Part shown: positions 10,882 to 19,930 of the stretch, in pieces
Numbering within the stretch: the first letter of the stretch is position 1
Layout of the letters: every line of letters begins with the position of its first letter
NCBI GenBank assembly: GCA_022846635.1
Contig: AP025685.1
Span: 2,046,001 to 2,110,000 of the forward strand
Source: Salmonella enterica subsp. enterica serovar Choleraesuis
GTDB lineage: Bacteria > Pseudomonadota > Gammaproteobacteria > Enterobacterales > Enterobacteriaceae
Length of the DNA: 64,000 bases
Reading direction: 5' to 3'
The notes under the pieces: generated by a model
Seen by the model: only the letters and a program-made list of their open reading frames with translations
Databases searched by the model: none
What the model was told of the DNA's origin: nothing
Translations under genes and position numbers: made by a program

Positions 10882-12639
10882 TCAGGAGGCGCTCTTAGCT
10901 GCCTGCGGCGCCGCTGCCTTTACCTCTGCCGGGCGGGCATGGGGCAAGCTGTCGTAATCAAACAAACCATTCTTCTGATACGGGTCGCCAATCCAGCGGG
11001 TCCGCGGCGTCCAGGCCGGGTTTATCAGGCTCTTAGCTGGTTCCCAGCCCTGATAACTGATACCGGTGAGTTCTGACCAGGTGTGGATAAAATCCATCAG
11101 GCTATAAGGGCGGCTGGCCAGAGTCTTAATATCGACCTGCTGCCCGGTGGCCCATTTTTCTGGCTGCCAAATCATAAATGGCACTTCGTACATTGGCCGG
11201 GTCGGTGCGCTCTCATTACGGCCCTGCATATTGTGCGGAGGAGTATCAAACACCTCTTCACCGTGGTCTGAAAAGTGCACCAGGAAACCGTTAGGGTCAG
11301 TATCGCGGAATGTTTTTATCAGACTGGAAACCACGAAGTCGTTATACAGGTTGGCATTGTCATAATCGTTCCACGAGGCGACCTGCTCATTAGTCAGCCC
11401 TTCAGGAAGGCCTTCACGACCGCTGAATTTGGCGTAGTTTTCCGGGAAACGGAATTTATAGTTGATATGCGTACCCAGTAAATGCACCACGATAAATTTC
11501 TTTTCCGCCGGGTCAGCCAGCGCTTCGGCGAACGGAGCGAGTACCGCATCATCATACTGACGGCTATTCTGGCGGCGCTGATGGTTGAGGTAATACTGTT
11601 TATCAGTTTGGCGTGAGAACACCGTCAGCATGGTATTGCGCTGCGTCATTGTCTGCTGATTGGTTATCCAGAATGATTTATATCCCGCCTGTTGCATCAT
11701 ATTCATCAGCGAGGGTTTGGTCAGATACAAATCCGGGTTTTCCTGGTCGGCGAAGCTGAGCACCTGTTGCAGAATTTCAATGGTGTAAGGGCGGGCAGAG
11801 ACCACGTCATTAAAGATTGTCAGATTAGGATCGCTGGCTGCCAGCGCTTCAAGTTCTGGCGTGGTCTGGCGGGAATAGCCATACAGGCTCATACGTCCGC
11901 GCTGGGTCGACTCACCAAGGACTAAAACTACGGTGCGCGGCGTGTCTCCATGTTTGTCGCTTAGGTCATTGAGCGGTGGAATTTTGTTATTGCCGTCCAG
12001 TTGCTGCTGTAATCCGGCAAGCTGAGTACGGTACTGAAAATAGGCGGTTATCAGCTGCCACGGTGCGGCCGGTTCCATACGCTCCAGCAGGCGAGCGATA
12101 TTTTTACTCCACGGCCAGCCACGGCGGTAACCGCGCCACAGTTTGTTGCCAAACAGCGCGTACAAAATTACCAGGCTAATACCGTAACGCCACAGCGGGG
12201 GCAGATACACAGGCTCCAGGCGAGTCCAGAGGAAAATGCCTCCCGCTGTGTAAAGCACCAGAAGCGCGGCAATCCGCCAGTTGAAATATTGACTGAAATA
12301 CTCACCGGCTTCGGTGGCATTACTTTCAAACATGACAAACAGCACGCTTTGAGAGAATTCATGGCCGTAAATCAGGTAGTAAACCAGTGCGCTAAGAGAG
12401 GTTGCCCATAAAACAATCCCAATAATACCGGCAATCGACAGGGTATAACCGGGAAATAACAGCACCGGAATGAGCCACAGCGAGCTATAAAGCAATGAGT
12501 CGCGCAGGCCGTTGGTCCCGCTCTGGCCACGGACTAATACCGCAACCTGTAGCGTAGTAGAGAAATACCAAAAAAAGAGCACCAGCCACGCCGCCGCGGT
12601 TAGGGACAGGGCGGGTTCAGAACCTAACGTCGAGATCAT
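10882..12639 (-). CDS. cptA: CptA (EptC), inner-membrane phosphoethanolamine transferase
   Basis: 585 residues, close to E. coli CptA (577), which adds phosphoethanolamine to the LPS core heptose. About five N-terminal membrane helices (1-200) precede a periplasmic sulfatase-fold domain. Catalytic features include LGESTQRGRMSLYGY (nucleophile Thr), VHLLGTHINYKFRFP, and FSDHGEEVFDTPPH with metal ligands. The stretch NYDNANLYNDFVVSSLI is also typical. The start at 12639 is chosen because it aligns with E. coli CptA; an upstream ATG at 12693 has no ribosome binding site. Stands alone and converges on the channel gene. Confidence 0.93.
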   Translation of the reverse strand: MISTLGSEPALSLTAAAWLVLFFWYFSTTLQVAVLVRGQSGTNGLRDSLLYSSLWLIPVLLFPGYTLSIAGIIGIVLWATSLSALVYYLIYGHEFSQSVLFVMFESNATEAGEYFSQYFNWRIAALLVLYTAGGIFLWTRLEPVYLPPLWRYGISLVILYALFGNKLWRGYRRGWPWSKNIARLLERMEPAAPWQLITAYFQYRTQLAGLQQQLDGNNKIPPLNDLSDKHGDTPRTVVLVLGESTQRGRMSLYGYSRQTTPELEALAASDPNLTIFNDVVSARPYTIEILQQVLSFADQENPDLYLTKPSLMNMMQQAGYKSFWITNQQTMTQRNTMLTVFSRQTDKQYYLNHQRRQNSRQYDDAVLAPFAEALADPAEKKFIVVHLLGTHINYKFRFPENYAKFSGREGLPEGLTNEQVASWNDYDNANLYNDFVVSSLIKTFRDTDPNGFLVHFSDHGEEVFDTPPHNMQGRNESAPTRPMYEVPFMIWQPEKWATGQQVDIKTLASRPYSLMDFIHTWSELTGISYQGWEPAKSLINPAWTPRTRWIGDPYQKNGLFDYDSLPHARPAEVKAAAPQAAKSAS

Positions 12640-12882
12640 AAACGTCCATACCTTAATCAGAGAAAGCTCAGGGCCCGTAATTGGCCATTGCACAAAAAAC
12701 GCCGATTTTAAACGGTTATTAAACGAGATGTTAATTACAATTCTTAAACTGTTAGTTATGCAAAGCTTCTCTAAGTTCCACGGCCAATGGCATTTTTTAT
12801 TAAAAAATTTTTAACCGTTGTAACTTTTTTAGTCTAAAGCGAGAGGTGGCGCGGTTTGGCGGGTAACTGGCGACAATGTTCT

Positions 12883-12909
12883 GAAAAACAGAGGGGGAGG
12901 AACTCCCCC
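12883..12909 (-). terminator. Terminator of yohP
   Basis: Read on the minus strand, a 7-bp stem GGGGGAG/CTCCCCC with a 3-base loop is followed within a few bases by a short T run. It lies about 35 bp after the yohP stop. Confidence 0.75.
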
Positions 12910-12945
12910 AAGAGGATATTTTGTGACAACGTAACGAAATTATGG

Positions 12946-13029
12946 TTAGAAAATCATTTTCAATACGCCTGTGACGACCAGTAAACCGATGATAAAGATA
13001 ATGAGTATTATCCATAGCAATATTTTCAT
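12946..13029 (-). CDS. yohP: YohP-like 27-residue membrane microprotein
   Basis: Reading the minus strand from the ATG at 13029 gives a 27-residue protein, MKILLWIILIIFIIGLLVVT followed by GVLKMIF. As I recall E. coli YohP, it is also 27 residues and differs at only a few hydrophobic positions. It is essentially one membrane helix with a Lys at each end. The ribosome binding site is strong (AGGAGGAAAGAC). A terminator follows. YohP is known as a small inner-membrane protein; its function is not established. The genomic neighbours here (cptA) are not those of E. coli yohP. Confidence 0.9.
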   Translation of the reverse strand: MKILLWIILIIFIIGLLVVTGVLKMIF

Positions 13030-13227
13030 TTGTCTTTCCTCCTGAAGGTTTATGCCTTGTAACTATAGGAAAGGAAACCGGAATGTGCAGGGAGATAGTG
13101 AATGCAGGAAACATTCTCATTATGAATCTTTCATTACTTTACGCCGCCAGACAGACCGGTAACGCGCATTAAGGCTATATTTTTACCTCACCACAAAGTT
13201 TTTAATGCAGGTTAACAGGGGGACATC

Positions 13228-13419
13228 ATGGACAAGACCCATCACTTTACCGACCGCCCCGACGTTCGTCGCTGGCTTACCACGCCGCAACATCAGGATC
13301 TGCACGAAGCGCAAACAGATAGCTGGTCGGCCCGACGCCAGGGTCAGGGATTTGATAAAGAGGGCCGCATGGAAAACGGAAAATATCCTACATTAAGCTT
13401 ATTTTTTAAGAAGGTATAA
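13228..13419 (+). CDS. Hypothetical 63-residue hydrophilic protein
   Basis: A purine-rich GGGGG ribosome binding site lies 6 bases before the ATG, which supports translation. The product is charged and polar (MDKTHHFTDRPDVRRW...), with no signal peptide or membrane segment and no family I recognise. It stands alone between yohP and a structured intergenic stretch. The good binding site and enterobacterial codon use favour a real gene, but no homologue could be checked. Confidence 0.45.
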   Translation: MDKTHHFTDRPDVRRWLTTPQHQDLHEAQTDSWSARRQGQGFDKEGRMENGKYPTLSLFFKKV

Positions 13420-13452
13420 CAGGCAGCTTTGAGTGAGGGACAGAGGTTCGAG

Positions 13453-13576
13453 ATTGCCTCATACCCGATTATGACGGGAACATATTCGTGCTCAGGATCA
13501 TGATAGAGGCAATACTAAATCGGGGTTTCTTAATCAACTTAGAACAGGGCAATCCGCCAGTTGACCTGTTCTAAGT
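13453..13576. other. Structured intergenic stretch with nested dyads
   Basis: It contains an ATTGCCTC/GAGGCAAT dyad (13453-13460 and 13506-13513). A strong hairpin follows, with perfect 12-bp arms ACTTAGAACAGG / CCTGTTCTAAGT (13537-13548 and 13565-13576) and an inner CAA/TTG pairing. It lies just past the 3' end of the LysR gene on the minus strand and has no strong T run. It may be a terminator-like structure or a small RNA. Confidence 0.55.
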
Positions 13577-13606
13577 ATCCCCTTTCTGACTCGGCAAAAA
13601 GAGGCT

Positions 13607-14503
13607 TTAGCTGTGACTTTCACCGCGCAGAATTGCCCGGAAGTGCGAGACCAATGGCCGTTGGTTAGCCTTATGCCACGCAGCCCACAGCTGGGTGGCA
13701 TAATCCATCCAGGGTAGCTCGCGCAGCACCACACCTTCCGGGGCGTTGTGCCGCAGGCTGTACTGAATCAGAGCCAGCCCAAGCCCAGCCGCCACCAGTC
13801 CTAATGCAGTCAAAGGCTCACCGGCTTCTAAACGAATATTCGGGTTGAATCCTGCTTTGACACAGGCGGCGACAAAGTTGTCACGCGAATGCGCACCATC
13901 GTTATGAAGAACCGCAATCCACTGTTCATCCACAAGGTGCTCAGCCATAAGCACTTCTTCCTGGGCAAGCGGGTGTGTCTGTGGTAGTGCGAGCAACATA
14001 CGATCATTCAACACCTGTATATATTCCAGATCCTGCTCATCGGCATCGGGAGGCGTATCCACCAGAGAAAAGTCGAGGCTGCGTTGGCGCAAGCCCTCAA
14101 TCTGGGTAGCTGGAGGCTGGCTGTAGAGAGCAATGTGTACGTCCGGACGTGAATCACGCAGGGTGCGCAGCGCCGTAGAGAGCACGCCTGAGTGCATAGC
14201 GTTTTCAATATAGCCAATACACAGGCCACCATCTTCACCTCGCCCCAGCCGCTGGCCCAACGATTCCAGTCGATTGGCGTGCGTCAGCAGCGAACGCGTC
14301 TCGGCTAAAAATGTCTTCCCATCGGCGGTCAGGCGAATACGCTGCTGGTTGCGTTCAAATAGCATTAAGCCCAGGCGCTCCTCAAGCTGAGCAATCTGGC
14401 GGCTTAATGGCGACTGGGAGATATGTAACCGCTCGGCCGCACGCCCTACGTGCTCCTCTTCCGCAACGACCACAAAATACTTCAACTGACGTAAATCGAT
14501 CAT
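13607..14503 (-). CDS. LysR-family transcriptional regulator
   Basis: 298 residues with the LysR winged helix-turn-helix at the N-terminus (MIDLRQLKYFVVVAEEEHV, AAERLHISQSPLSRQIAQLE). A co-inducer-binding domain follows from about residue 90. The ATG at 14503 is chosen because it starts exactly at the conserved LysR N-terminus and has GAGG upstream; an earlier in-frame ATG adds an unconserved tail. It is divergent from an aldo/keto reductase-SDR-SRPBCC set across a 133-bp gap, so it probably regulates that set. The inducer is unknown. Confidence 0.92.
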   Translation of the reverse strand: MIDLRQLKYFVVVAEEEHVGRAAERLHISQSPLSRQIAQLEERLGLMLFERNQQRIRLTADGKTFLAETRSLLTHANRLESLGQRLGRGEDGGLCIGYIENAMHSGVLSTALRTLRDSRPDVHIALYSQPPATQIEGLRQRSLDFSLVDTPPDADEQDLEYIQVLNDRMLLALPQTHPLAQEEVLMAEHLVDEQWIAVLHNDGAHSRDNFVAACVKAGFNPNIRLEAGEPLTALGLVAAGLGLALIQYSLRHNAPEGVVLRELPWMDYATQLWAAWHKANQRPLVSHFRAILRGESHS

Positions 14504-14526
14504 GTTAGACCTCAAAGGACTCAAGT

Positions 14527-14544
14527 TAGACAAATTATGTCCTA
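14527..14544. promoter_or_regulatory. Candidate LysR operator
   Basis: A near-palindrome TAGACAAATTATGTCCTA sits 23 bases upstream of the LysR start, in the divergent promoter region. It contains the T-N11-A spacing typical of LysR sites. Assignment is by position and symmetry only. Confidence 0.45.
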
Positions 14545-14636
14545 TCAAGTCACAAATGCGCAAGGTATTGTGAGCTCAGTCACATGACAGAGGCAAATAA
14601 ATGCCCTGCATGAACCCTAAAAAAGAGGACATCTAC

Positions 14637-15647
14637 ATGAGCATTAGAAATATTCTTCCAGGAAACATCGGCTTAGGCGGCGCACCGCTCGGCAACATGT
14701 TCCGCGCCATCCCTGAAGAGGAAGCCCACGCCACCGTTGCAGAAGCCTGGAACCTGGGTATTCGCTATTTCGATACCGCACCGCTGTATGGCTCAGGTCT
14801 TTCCGAAATCCGCATGGGTGAAGCGCTTTCTCAGTATCCACGTGATGAATTCATTCTGAGCAGCAAAGTGGGCCGTATCATGCTGGATGAAATGGAAGAC
14901 CCGACAAAACGCGACTTTGGTGAGAAAGGTGGGCTGTTCGAACACGGCCTGAAAAACAAAATCCTCAACGACTACTCTGCTGATGCCACTCTGCGTTCTA
15001 TTGAAGATAGCCTGAAGCGCCTGAAAACAGACCATCTGGATATCGTATGGATCCACGATCCAGCGCAGGATTTCTACGGTGACAGCTGGCTTGAGCAGTT
15101 CAATATCGCCCGTACCGGCGCGTTCCGTGCGCTGACTCGTCTGCGTGACGAAGGCGTTATCAAAGCCTGGGGCCTTGGTGTAAACCGCGTTGAGCCTTGC
15201 GAACTCACCCTGGCGCTTGATGAACCAAAACCGGATGCTTTCCTGCTGGCGGGACGTTATTCCCTGCTGGACCACAAACGCGCCCTGCAGCGTCTGATGC
15301 CGGAAGCGTTGGAACAGAACGTCGATATCGTGGTGGGTGGCCCCTACAGCTCCGGCGTTCTGGCAGGCGGTGAGCACTTTGAATATCAGAAAGCCTCTCC
15401 AGCCATCCTGCAGAAGGTCGCTCAGATCAACGCCATTGCAGCACGCTTCAATGTGGATGTGAAAGCGGCAGCTCTGCAGTTTTCTCTGGCCAACCCGGCG
15501 GTAGCCGCAGTGATCCCGGGCTCCAGTCGTCCAGGCCGTATGGCAGAAGATCTGGCAGCTATCAGGGCTCCAATTCCTGCTGAATTTTGGGCAGAAATGC
15601 GCAGTCAGAATCTGGTGGCTGAAAATGCCCCACAGCCAACCCTTTAA
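14637..15647 (+). CDS. Aldo/keto reductase (aldose/pyridoxal dehydrogenase-like)
   Basis: 336 residues with the AKR barrel. It has GGAPLGNMFRAIPEEEA near the N-terminus, FDTAPLYGSG with the catalytic Asp/Tyr (about residues 44-49), the catalytic Lys in LSSKVGRIM, and VIPGSSRPGRMAEDL binding the NADP end. The family resembles D-threo-aldose 1-dehydrogenase and pyridoxal 4-dehydrogenase, which oxidise cyclic sugars or pyridoxal to lactones. The substrate here is unknown. The start at 14637 has AGAGGA upstream and lies at the conserved N-terminus. Followed by the SDR gene 19 bp away. Confidence 0.88.
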   Translation: MSIRNILPGNIGLGGAPLGNMFRAIPEEEAHATVAEAWNLGIRYFDTAPLYGSGLSEIRMGEALSQYPRDEFILSSKVGRIMLDEMEDPTKRDFGEKGGLFEHGLKNKILNDYSADATLRSIEDSLKRLKTDHLDIVWIHDPAQDFYGDSWLEQFNIARTGAFRALTRLRDEGVIKAWGLGVNRVEPCELTLALDEPKPDAFLLAGRYSLLDHKRALQRLMPEALEQNVDIVVGGPYSSGVLAGGEHFEYQKASPAILQKVAQINAIAARFNVDVKAAALQFSLANPAVAAVIPGSSRPGRMAEDLAAIRAPIPAEFWAEMRSQNLVAENAPQPTL

Positions 15648-15666
15648 TCAACGTCACGAGATAACT

Positions 15667-16464
15667 ATGAAACTAGATTTGACAGGTAAAGTTGCTGTCA
15701 TCAGCGGCTCTACATCTGGTATAGGGCAGGGTATCGCCAGCGGGCTTGCCAAAGCGGGCGCCACGGTGGTGGTGGTAGGCCGTAATCAACGTGGTGTCGA
15801 TGCCACGATGGCTGCCATTACGGCACAAACGCCTGCAGCATCGCTGCGCGGCGTAGTGGCTGACCTTAGTACTGAGCGCGGTGTGGCAGAGTTGATTGAA
15901 GCTGTCCCTTGCGCCGACGTATTGGTCAATAACCTCGGTATTTTTAACGATAAAGACTTCTTTAGCGTTCCCGATGACGAGTGGCTGCACTTCTACAACG
16001 TCAACGTGCTGTCGGGTGTTCGACTGGCTCGTCACTATGCGCAAACAATGTCGGACAACGGATGGGGGCGAATCATCTTTGTTTCGTCAGAGTCCGGCGT
16101 CGCTATCCCGGGTGACATGATCAACTACGGCGTCACCAAAGCGGCAAACCTCGCAGTCTCCCACGGTCTGGCAAAACGCCTGGCAGGTACTGGCGTCACC
16201 GTAAACGCCATCTTGCCGGGACCTACCTATACCGAAGGGCTGAAAGCGATGCTGGCAGACGCCGCCGCGCAGTCGGGCCGCACCCTTCGCGAGCAGGCCG
16301 ATGAGTTTGTCAGAACTGCACGGCCAGGCTCCATTATCCAGCGAGCTGCGGATGTCGAAGAAGTGGCGAACCTGGCGGTTTACCTGGCTTCTTCGCTCTC
16401 GTCGGCAACCACTGGGGCAGCCCTGCGCGTCGATGGTGGTGTCATCGACACACTCACAATGTAA
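15667..16464 (+). CDS. Short-chain dehydrogenase/reductase
   Basis: 265-residue Rossmann-fold oxidoreductase. The nucleotide site is GSTSGIGQGIA (about 12-22), NNLG follows at about 85, and catalytic Ser and YGVTK lie near residues 140 and 155. The C-terminal DGGVIDTLTM is typical of classical SDRs. It would oxidise or reduce an alcohol/carbonyl with NAD(P). It is 19 bp after the aldo/keto reductase and 26 bp before the SRPBCC gene, which suggests one transcript under the divergent LysR. The start was chosen at MKLDLTGKVAVISG. Confidence 0.88.
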   Translation: MKLDLTGKVAVISGSTSGIGQGIASGLAKAGATVVVVGRNQRGVDATMAAITAQTPAASLRGVVADLSTERGVAELIEAVPCADVLVNNLGIFNDKDFFSVPDDEWLHFYNVNVLSGVRLARHYAQTMSDNGWGRIIFVSSESGVAIPGDMINYGVTKAANLAVSHGLAKRLAGTGVTVNAILPGPTYTEGLKAMLADAAAQSGRTLREQADEFVRTARPGSIIQRAADVEEVANLAVYLASSLSSATTGAALRVDGGVIDTLTM

Positions 16465-16490
16465 CCCTCAATATTTAAGAGTAAATTATC

Positions 16491-16907
16491 ATGGCTAATA
16501 CTACTGTATCGATTGAAATTCCGGCATCTGCCGACAACGTATGGCAACTGATGGGGGGATTCGATACGCTCCCGGACTGGCTGCCGTTCATCCCGAAAAG
16601 CATCTCTTCTGAAGGTGGCCGCGTGCGCTCTTTGACCACTTCAGACGGTGGCACAGTAATAGAACGCCTGGAAGCGTTTGATAACCGTCAAAAGAGCTAC
16701 AGCTACTCCATCATTCAGGCTCCGTTCCCGGTCGTAAATTATCTCTCTACGATTCAGGTGTTCGCAACCGGCAACGATAACGTCTCCCGCGTGGAATGGT
16801 CAGGGGAGTTTGTCCCGGTCAATGTTTCTGATGAAGAAGTTGAGGCACTGTTTACGGCTATCTATCATGACGGTCTTACGGCGTTGAAAAACAACTTCGT
16901 TGCCTGA
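16491..16907 (+). CDS. SRPBCC-fold protein (polyketide cyclase/dehydrase-like)
   Basis: 138 residues starting with the SRPBCC pattern (VSIEIPASADNVWQLMGGFDTLPDWLPF, where W, D and P are typical). Members of the START/Bet v 1 superfamily bind hydrophobic ligands in a large cavity; some are cyclases or hydratases. As last gene of the AKR-SDR-SRPBCC transcript it may act on the same metabolite. Followed by a GTGAC-N3-GTCAC dyad and a bidirectional terminator. Confidence 0.82.
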   Translation: MANTTVSIEIPASADNVWQLMGGFDTLPDWLPFIPKSISSEGGRVRSLTTSDGGTVIERLEAFDNRQKSYSYSIIQAPFPVVNYLSTIQVFATGNDNVSRVEWSGEFVPVNVSDEEVEALFTAIYHDGLTALKNNFVA

Positions 16908-16980
16908 AAGCACTCAGTGCGTTGGGGAAACCAATGCACTGATTTGGTGACAGTGTCACATATTCATCGTTAAGACACAA

Positions 16981-17005
16981 AAAAAGGGGCTATCAGCCCC
17001 TTTTT
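16981..17005. terminator. Bidirectional terminator between the SRPBCC gene and ansP
   Basis: Perfect 10-bp stem AAAAAGGGGC / GCCCCTTTTT with a 5-base loop, flanked by A and T tracts. It serves both converging genes. Confidence 0.92.
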
Positions 17006-17020
17006 GTATAAATAAACGTA

Positions 17021-18484
17021 TTACTGCTTGTCAGAATCCATCTGCGGGGCGGTGCTGGCGATTTTCGCCACCCGGCCACGCACCCGGAACCAGCCCAGCG
17101 TCAGTAATACCGCCAGCACAGGAATAGCGCAAACGGTGTAGGTGCCGTTCGGGTAATCGAATGCCATCAGCACCAGTACAGTAAGCAGGAATAGCAGCGT
17201 TAACCATGAGGTAAACGGTGCGCCTGGCAGTTTGAAGCTAATGTCTTCGGCTTTACCTTCTTTAATGGCTTTGCGCAGGCGCAGCTGGCAGATAACGATA
17301 ATTGACCAGGATGAGAGGATCCCCAGCGATGCCACGTTCAGTACTATCTCAAAGACCCGCGAAGGTACCAGATAGTTCAGCACCACACCGACGACGTAAA
17401 TCGCAATCGTCACCAGAATACCCGCATAAGGTACCTGCTGGCGGCTCATTTTGGCCATAAATGCCGGAGCTGAGCCTCCCATCGACATCGAGCGCAGAAT
17501 ACGGCCAGTGGAGTACAGGCCAGAGTTCAGGCTCGACAGCGCGGCCGTCAGCACCACGATATTCATAATGCTGCCCATATACGGTACGCCAAGCTTCGAG
17601 AAGAAGGTAACGAACGGACTCTGGTTAGGCAGATAGGCATTCCACGGCAGCAATAGAACCAGCAGCAGTACCGAGCCGACGTAAAAGACGCCGATACGCC
17701 AGATAACGCTGTTAATCGCTTTCGGCACCATGGTTTTCGGATCCTGGCATTCGCCTGCGGCAATGCCCACCAGTTCTATGGCGGCGAAGGCGAAGACAAC
17801 CCCCTGAATAAGCACCAGAGCCGGCAAAATTCCGTGTGGGAACAGCCCGCCATTGTCGCTAATCAGGTGCAGCCCGGTGGTATTTCCATCCAGCGGCTTA
17901 CCGGTACCCAGAAATACAATACCCACTACCAGGAAGATAACGATTGCCAGCACTTTAACTAAAGCAAACCAAAACTCCATTTCGGCAAACCATTTCACGC
18001 CGATCAGATTCATGGTACTGACAATAGCCAGCGCGCCGAGCGCAAACATCCACTGCGGAACATCGCCAAAAGCGCCCCAGTAGTGCATATACAGCGCTAC
18101 CGCGGTGATATCGACAATCCCGGTCATCGCCCAGTTCAGGAAGTACATCCAGCCGGCGACATACGAGGCTTTTTCCCCTAAAAACTCCCTGGCGTATGAA
18201 ACAAAGCTGCCGCTAGACGGGCGGTGCAATACCAGCTCACCCAGGGCGCGCAGAATGAAAAAGGAGAACAGGCCGCAAACCAGGTAGACCAGTGCCAGCG
18301 CCGGGCCTGCGATTTGCAGACGCGCTCCGGCACCTAAAAACAGACCGGTACCAATCGCACCGCCGATGGCAATCATCTGAACCTGGCGATTACTCATCGC
18401 CTTGTGGTATCCCTCGTCGTGCGAGTCCAGCCACTCACGGCGGGCCGAATGGAGATCGGTCTCCTGTTTTTTTATTGATTTCAT
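17021..18484 (-). CDS. ansP: AnsP, L-asparagine permease
   Basis: 487-residue amino acid/proton symporter of the APC family with about 12 membrane helices. Close similarity to E. coli AnsP is visible over long stretches (EGYHKAMSNRQVQMIAIGG, SSGSFVSYAREFLGEKASYV, MHYWGAFGDVPQW, KLPGAPFTSWLTLLFLL). It imports asparagine across the inner membrane. The start at 18484 has AGGAAAATTA upstream. An earlier in-frame start would add 25 unconserved residues. Monocistronic and convergent with the SRPBCC operon. Confidence 0.93.
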   Translation of the reverse strand: MKSIKKQETDLHSARREWLDSHDEGYHKAMSNRQVQMIAIGGAIGTGLFLGAGARLQIAGPALALVYLVCGLFSFFILRALGELVLHRPSSGSFVSYAREFLGEKASYVAGWMYFLNWAMTGIVDITAVALYMHYWGAFGDVPQWMFALGALAIVSTMNLIGVKWFAEMEFWFALVKVLAIVIFLVVGIVFLGTGKPLDGNTTGLHLISDNGGLFPHGILPALVLIQGVVFAFAAIELVGIAAGECQDPKTMVPKAINSVIWRIGVFYVGSVLLLVLLLPWNAYLPNQSPFVTFFSKLGVPYMGSIMNIVVLTAALSSLNSGLYSTGRILRSMSMGGSAPAFMAKMSRQQVPYAGILVTIAIYVVGVVLNYLVPSRVFEIVLNVASLGILSSWSIIVICQLRLRKAIKEGKAEDISFKLPGAPFTSWLTLLFLLTVLVLMAFDYPNGTYTVCAIPVLAVLLTLGWFRVRGRVAKIASTAPQMDSDKQ

Positions 18485-18750
18485 TAATTTTCCTGTAGAT
18501 TCTCGCCAAGATGCTAAGGCAAAACCACCGTCATACGCTGTGTGGTTGCAGGTCCACATTCAGCCTGAGACAAATGCTCAGACCGTGCGCAATTAATGCG
18601 CCAGAAGTACAATAATGGCGGAGAATGCTACCCTCAAACCCGTGATGACGCAAAGCTTACCGCTCTTTACGCTCGCCAGGCGGCGATATTTATAGCGGTG
18701 AGAGGGGATAAAACAGAAAGCCACCGCCGGGCGATGGCTTTACGCCTGAA

Positions 18751-19407
18751 TTACAGAATCGTAATTACCTGCTCAGGCTCAAGGCGGGATTTAGGCAGTT
18801 TGGCGTTGAAATCGTCCTCGCTGCTCTGGCCGATACAGGCCATCACGACGCTGGTCAGTCCTTTTTCTTTCAGGCCCAGCAGCTCATCCATCTTCGCGTT
18901 ATCAAAGCCTTCCAGCGGAGTGGCATCCAGGCCAAGCGTGGATACACCCAGCAACAGGAAGCCCAGGGAGATGTATACCTGGCGGGTCATCCATGCGCGC
19001 TGTTGCTCTGGCGTTTTGCTGTTCAGGCCGGTAAAGAAGCGACGTACGCCATCTTCACGTGCACGGGCCTCATCATCAGCATAGCGGCCGTCTTCCTGTT
19101 CTCTTTCCAGCAATGCCTGATAGTGTGCCTCGGTCAGCTCGGTTGGCATCGCGAAAACAACGGTCATCGACGCATTAGTGACCTTGCTGACATTACCTTC
19201 CATAACGGCAGGCATAATACGTGCACGCGCTTCATCGTTTTCGACCACAAAGAAGTGCCATGGCTGGATATTGACCGATGACGGGCTGAAGCGCAGCAGG
19301 TCAAGAATGACCCGTTTTTCCTCATCCGTCAGCTTGCGGCTGTTGTCATAAGCTTTAGCCGTAAAACGCTGACGCAGTAACATTTCAAGAATCGCTTCAA
19401 TTTGCAT
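18751..19407 (-). CDS. NfsB-like oxygen-insensitive NAD(P)H nitroreductase
   Basis: 218 residues, the size of E. coli NfsB (217). It carries FMN-binding and family stretches such as RQRFTAKAYDNSRKLT, FSPSSVNIQPWHFFVVEN, MTRQVYISLGFLLLGVSTLG and LPKSRLEPEQ. Such enzymes reduce nitroaromatics and quinones by two electrons. The similarity to NfsB is clear but incomplete, so it may be a paralogue rather than nfsB itself. GGAGAAAAATC precedes the ATG. It is 58 bp downstream of the Nudix gene in the same direction and may share its transcript. Confidence 0.85.
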   Translation of the reverse strand: MQIEAILEMLLRQRFTAKAYDNSRKLTDEEKRVILDLLRFSPSSVNIQPWHFFVVENDEARARIMPAVMEGNVSKVTNASMTVVFAMPTELTEAHYQALLEREQEDGRYADDEARAREDGVRRFFTGLNSKTPEQQRAWMTRQVYISLGFLLLGVSTLGLDATPLEGFDNAKMDELLGLKEKGLTSVVMACIGQSSEDDFNAKLPKSRLEPEQVITIL

Positions 19408-19465
19408 GATTTTTCTCCGGTATTTCTAACAGTGTGGGGCCGATAATGTGAGCGGCCCTACTAAA

Positions 19466-19930
19466 TTATTCAATTTCATATTGTACGCCACTAACCAGCG
19501 GCCAGCGTTTGGCATCTAACGCGCTATTGCCAAAACGTTCAATAAGCGCAGCAAGCGGCGCAAATAAAGGGGCGGGCAGGGCATCAGGGGCAAACCATTG
19601 CCAGCCTTCGCATTTATCCGGCTCGCAGCGTTGAGGCTCACCGCTTTGCGACTGAGCGTAAATAAAGAGTGTGGCGTACTGACGCTGGCGCTCGGCAAAA
19701 TGCGAATGGCACCATGGCCCGGCACGCAGGTCGTCCAGTTTTAGCCCGGTTTCCTCTGCCGCTTCACGGCATGCGCATTGTTCAGGTGTTTCACCATATT
19801 CCAGATGTCCGCCAGGGGCGGCCCAGTCTCCGGAACCATGGCTCCCGGCGCGGCGGCCAAGTAATACTTTGCCATGACGGAATATTAATACGCCAACGCC
19901 AATATGCAGCGTGCCATGAGAATCAGCCAT
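19466..19930 (-). CDS. Nudix hydrolase (NTP pyrophosphatase-like)
   Basis: 154 residues with a complete Nudix box, GHLEYGETPEQCACREAAEE followed by TGL (about 43-65), that is G-x5-E-x7-REUxEExGU. It also has the upstream WAAPGG. This subfamily, similar to MutT/NUDT15-like proteins, hydrolyses nucleoside triphosphates, including oxidised ones. The substrate cannot be told from sequence. GAGGAATAACG precedes the ATG. The nitroreductase lies downstream on the same strand, so the pair could respond to oxidative damage. Confidence 0.87.
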   Translation of the reverse strand: MADSHGTLHIGVGVLIFRHGKVLLGRRAGSHGSGDWAAPGGHLEYGETPEQCACREAAEETGLKLDDLRAGPWCHSHFAERQRQYATLFIYAQSQSGEPQRCEPDKCEGWQWFAPDALPAPLFAPLAALIERFGNSALDAKRWPLVSGVQYEIE

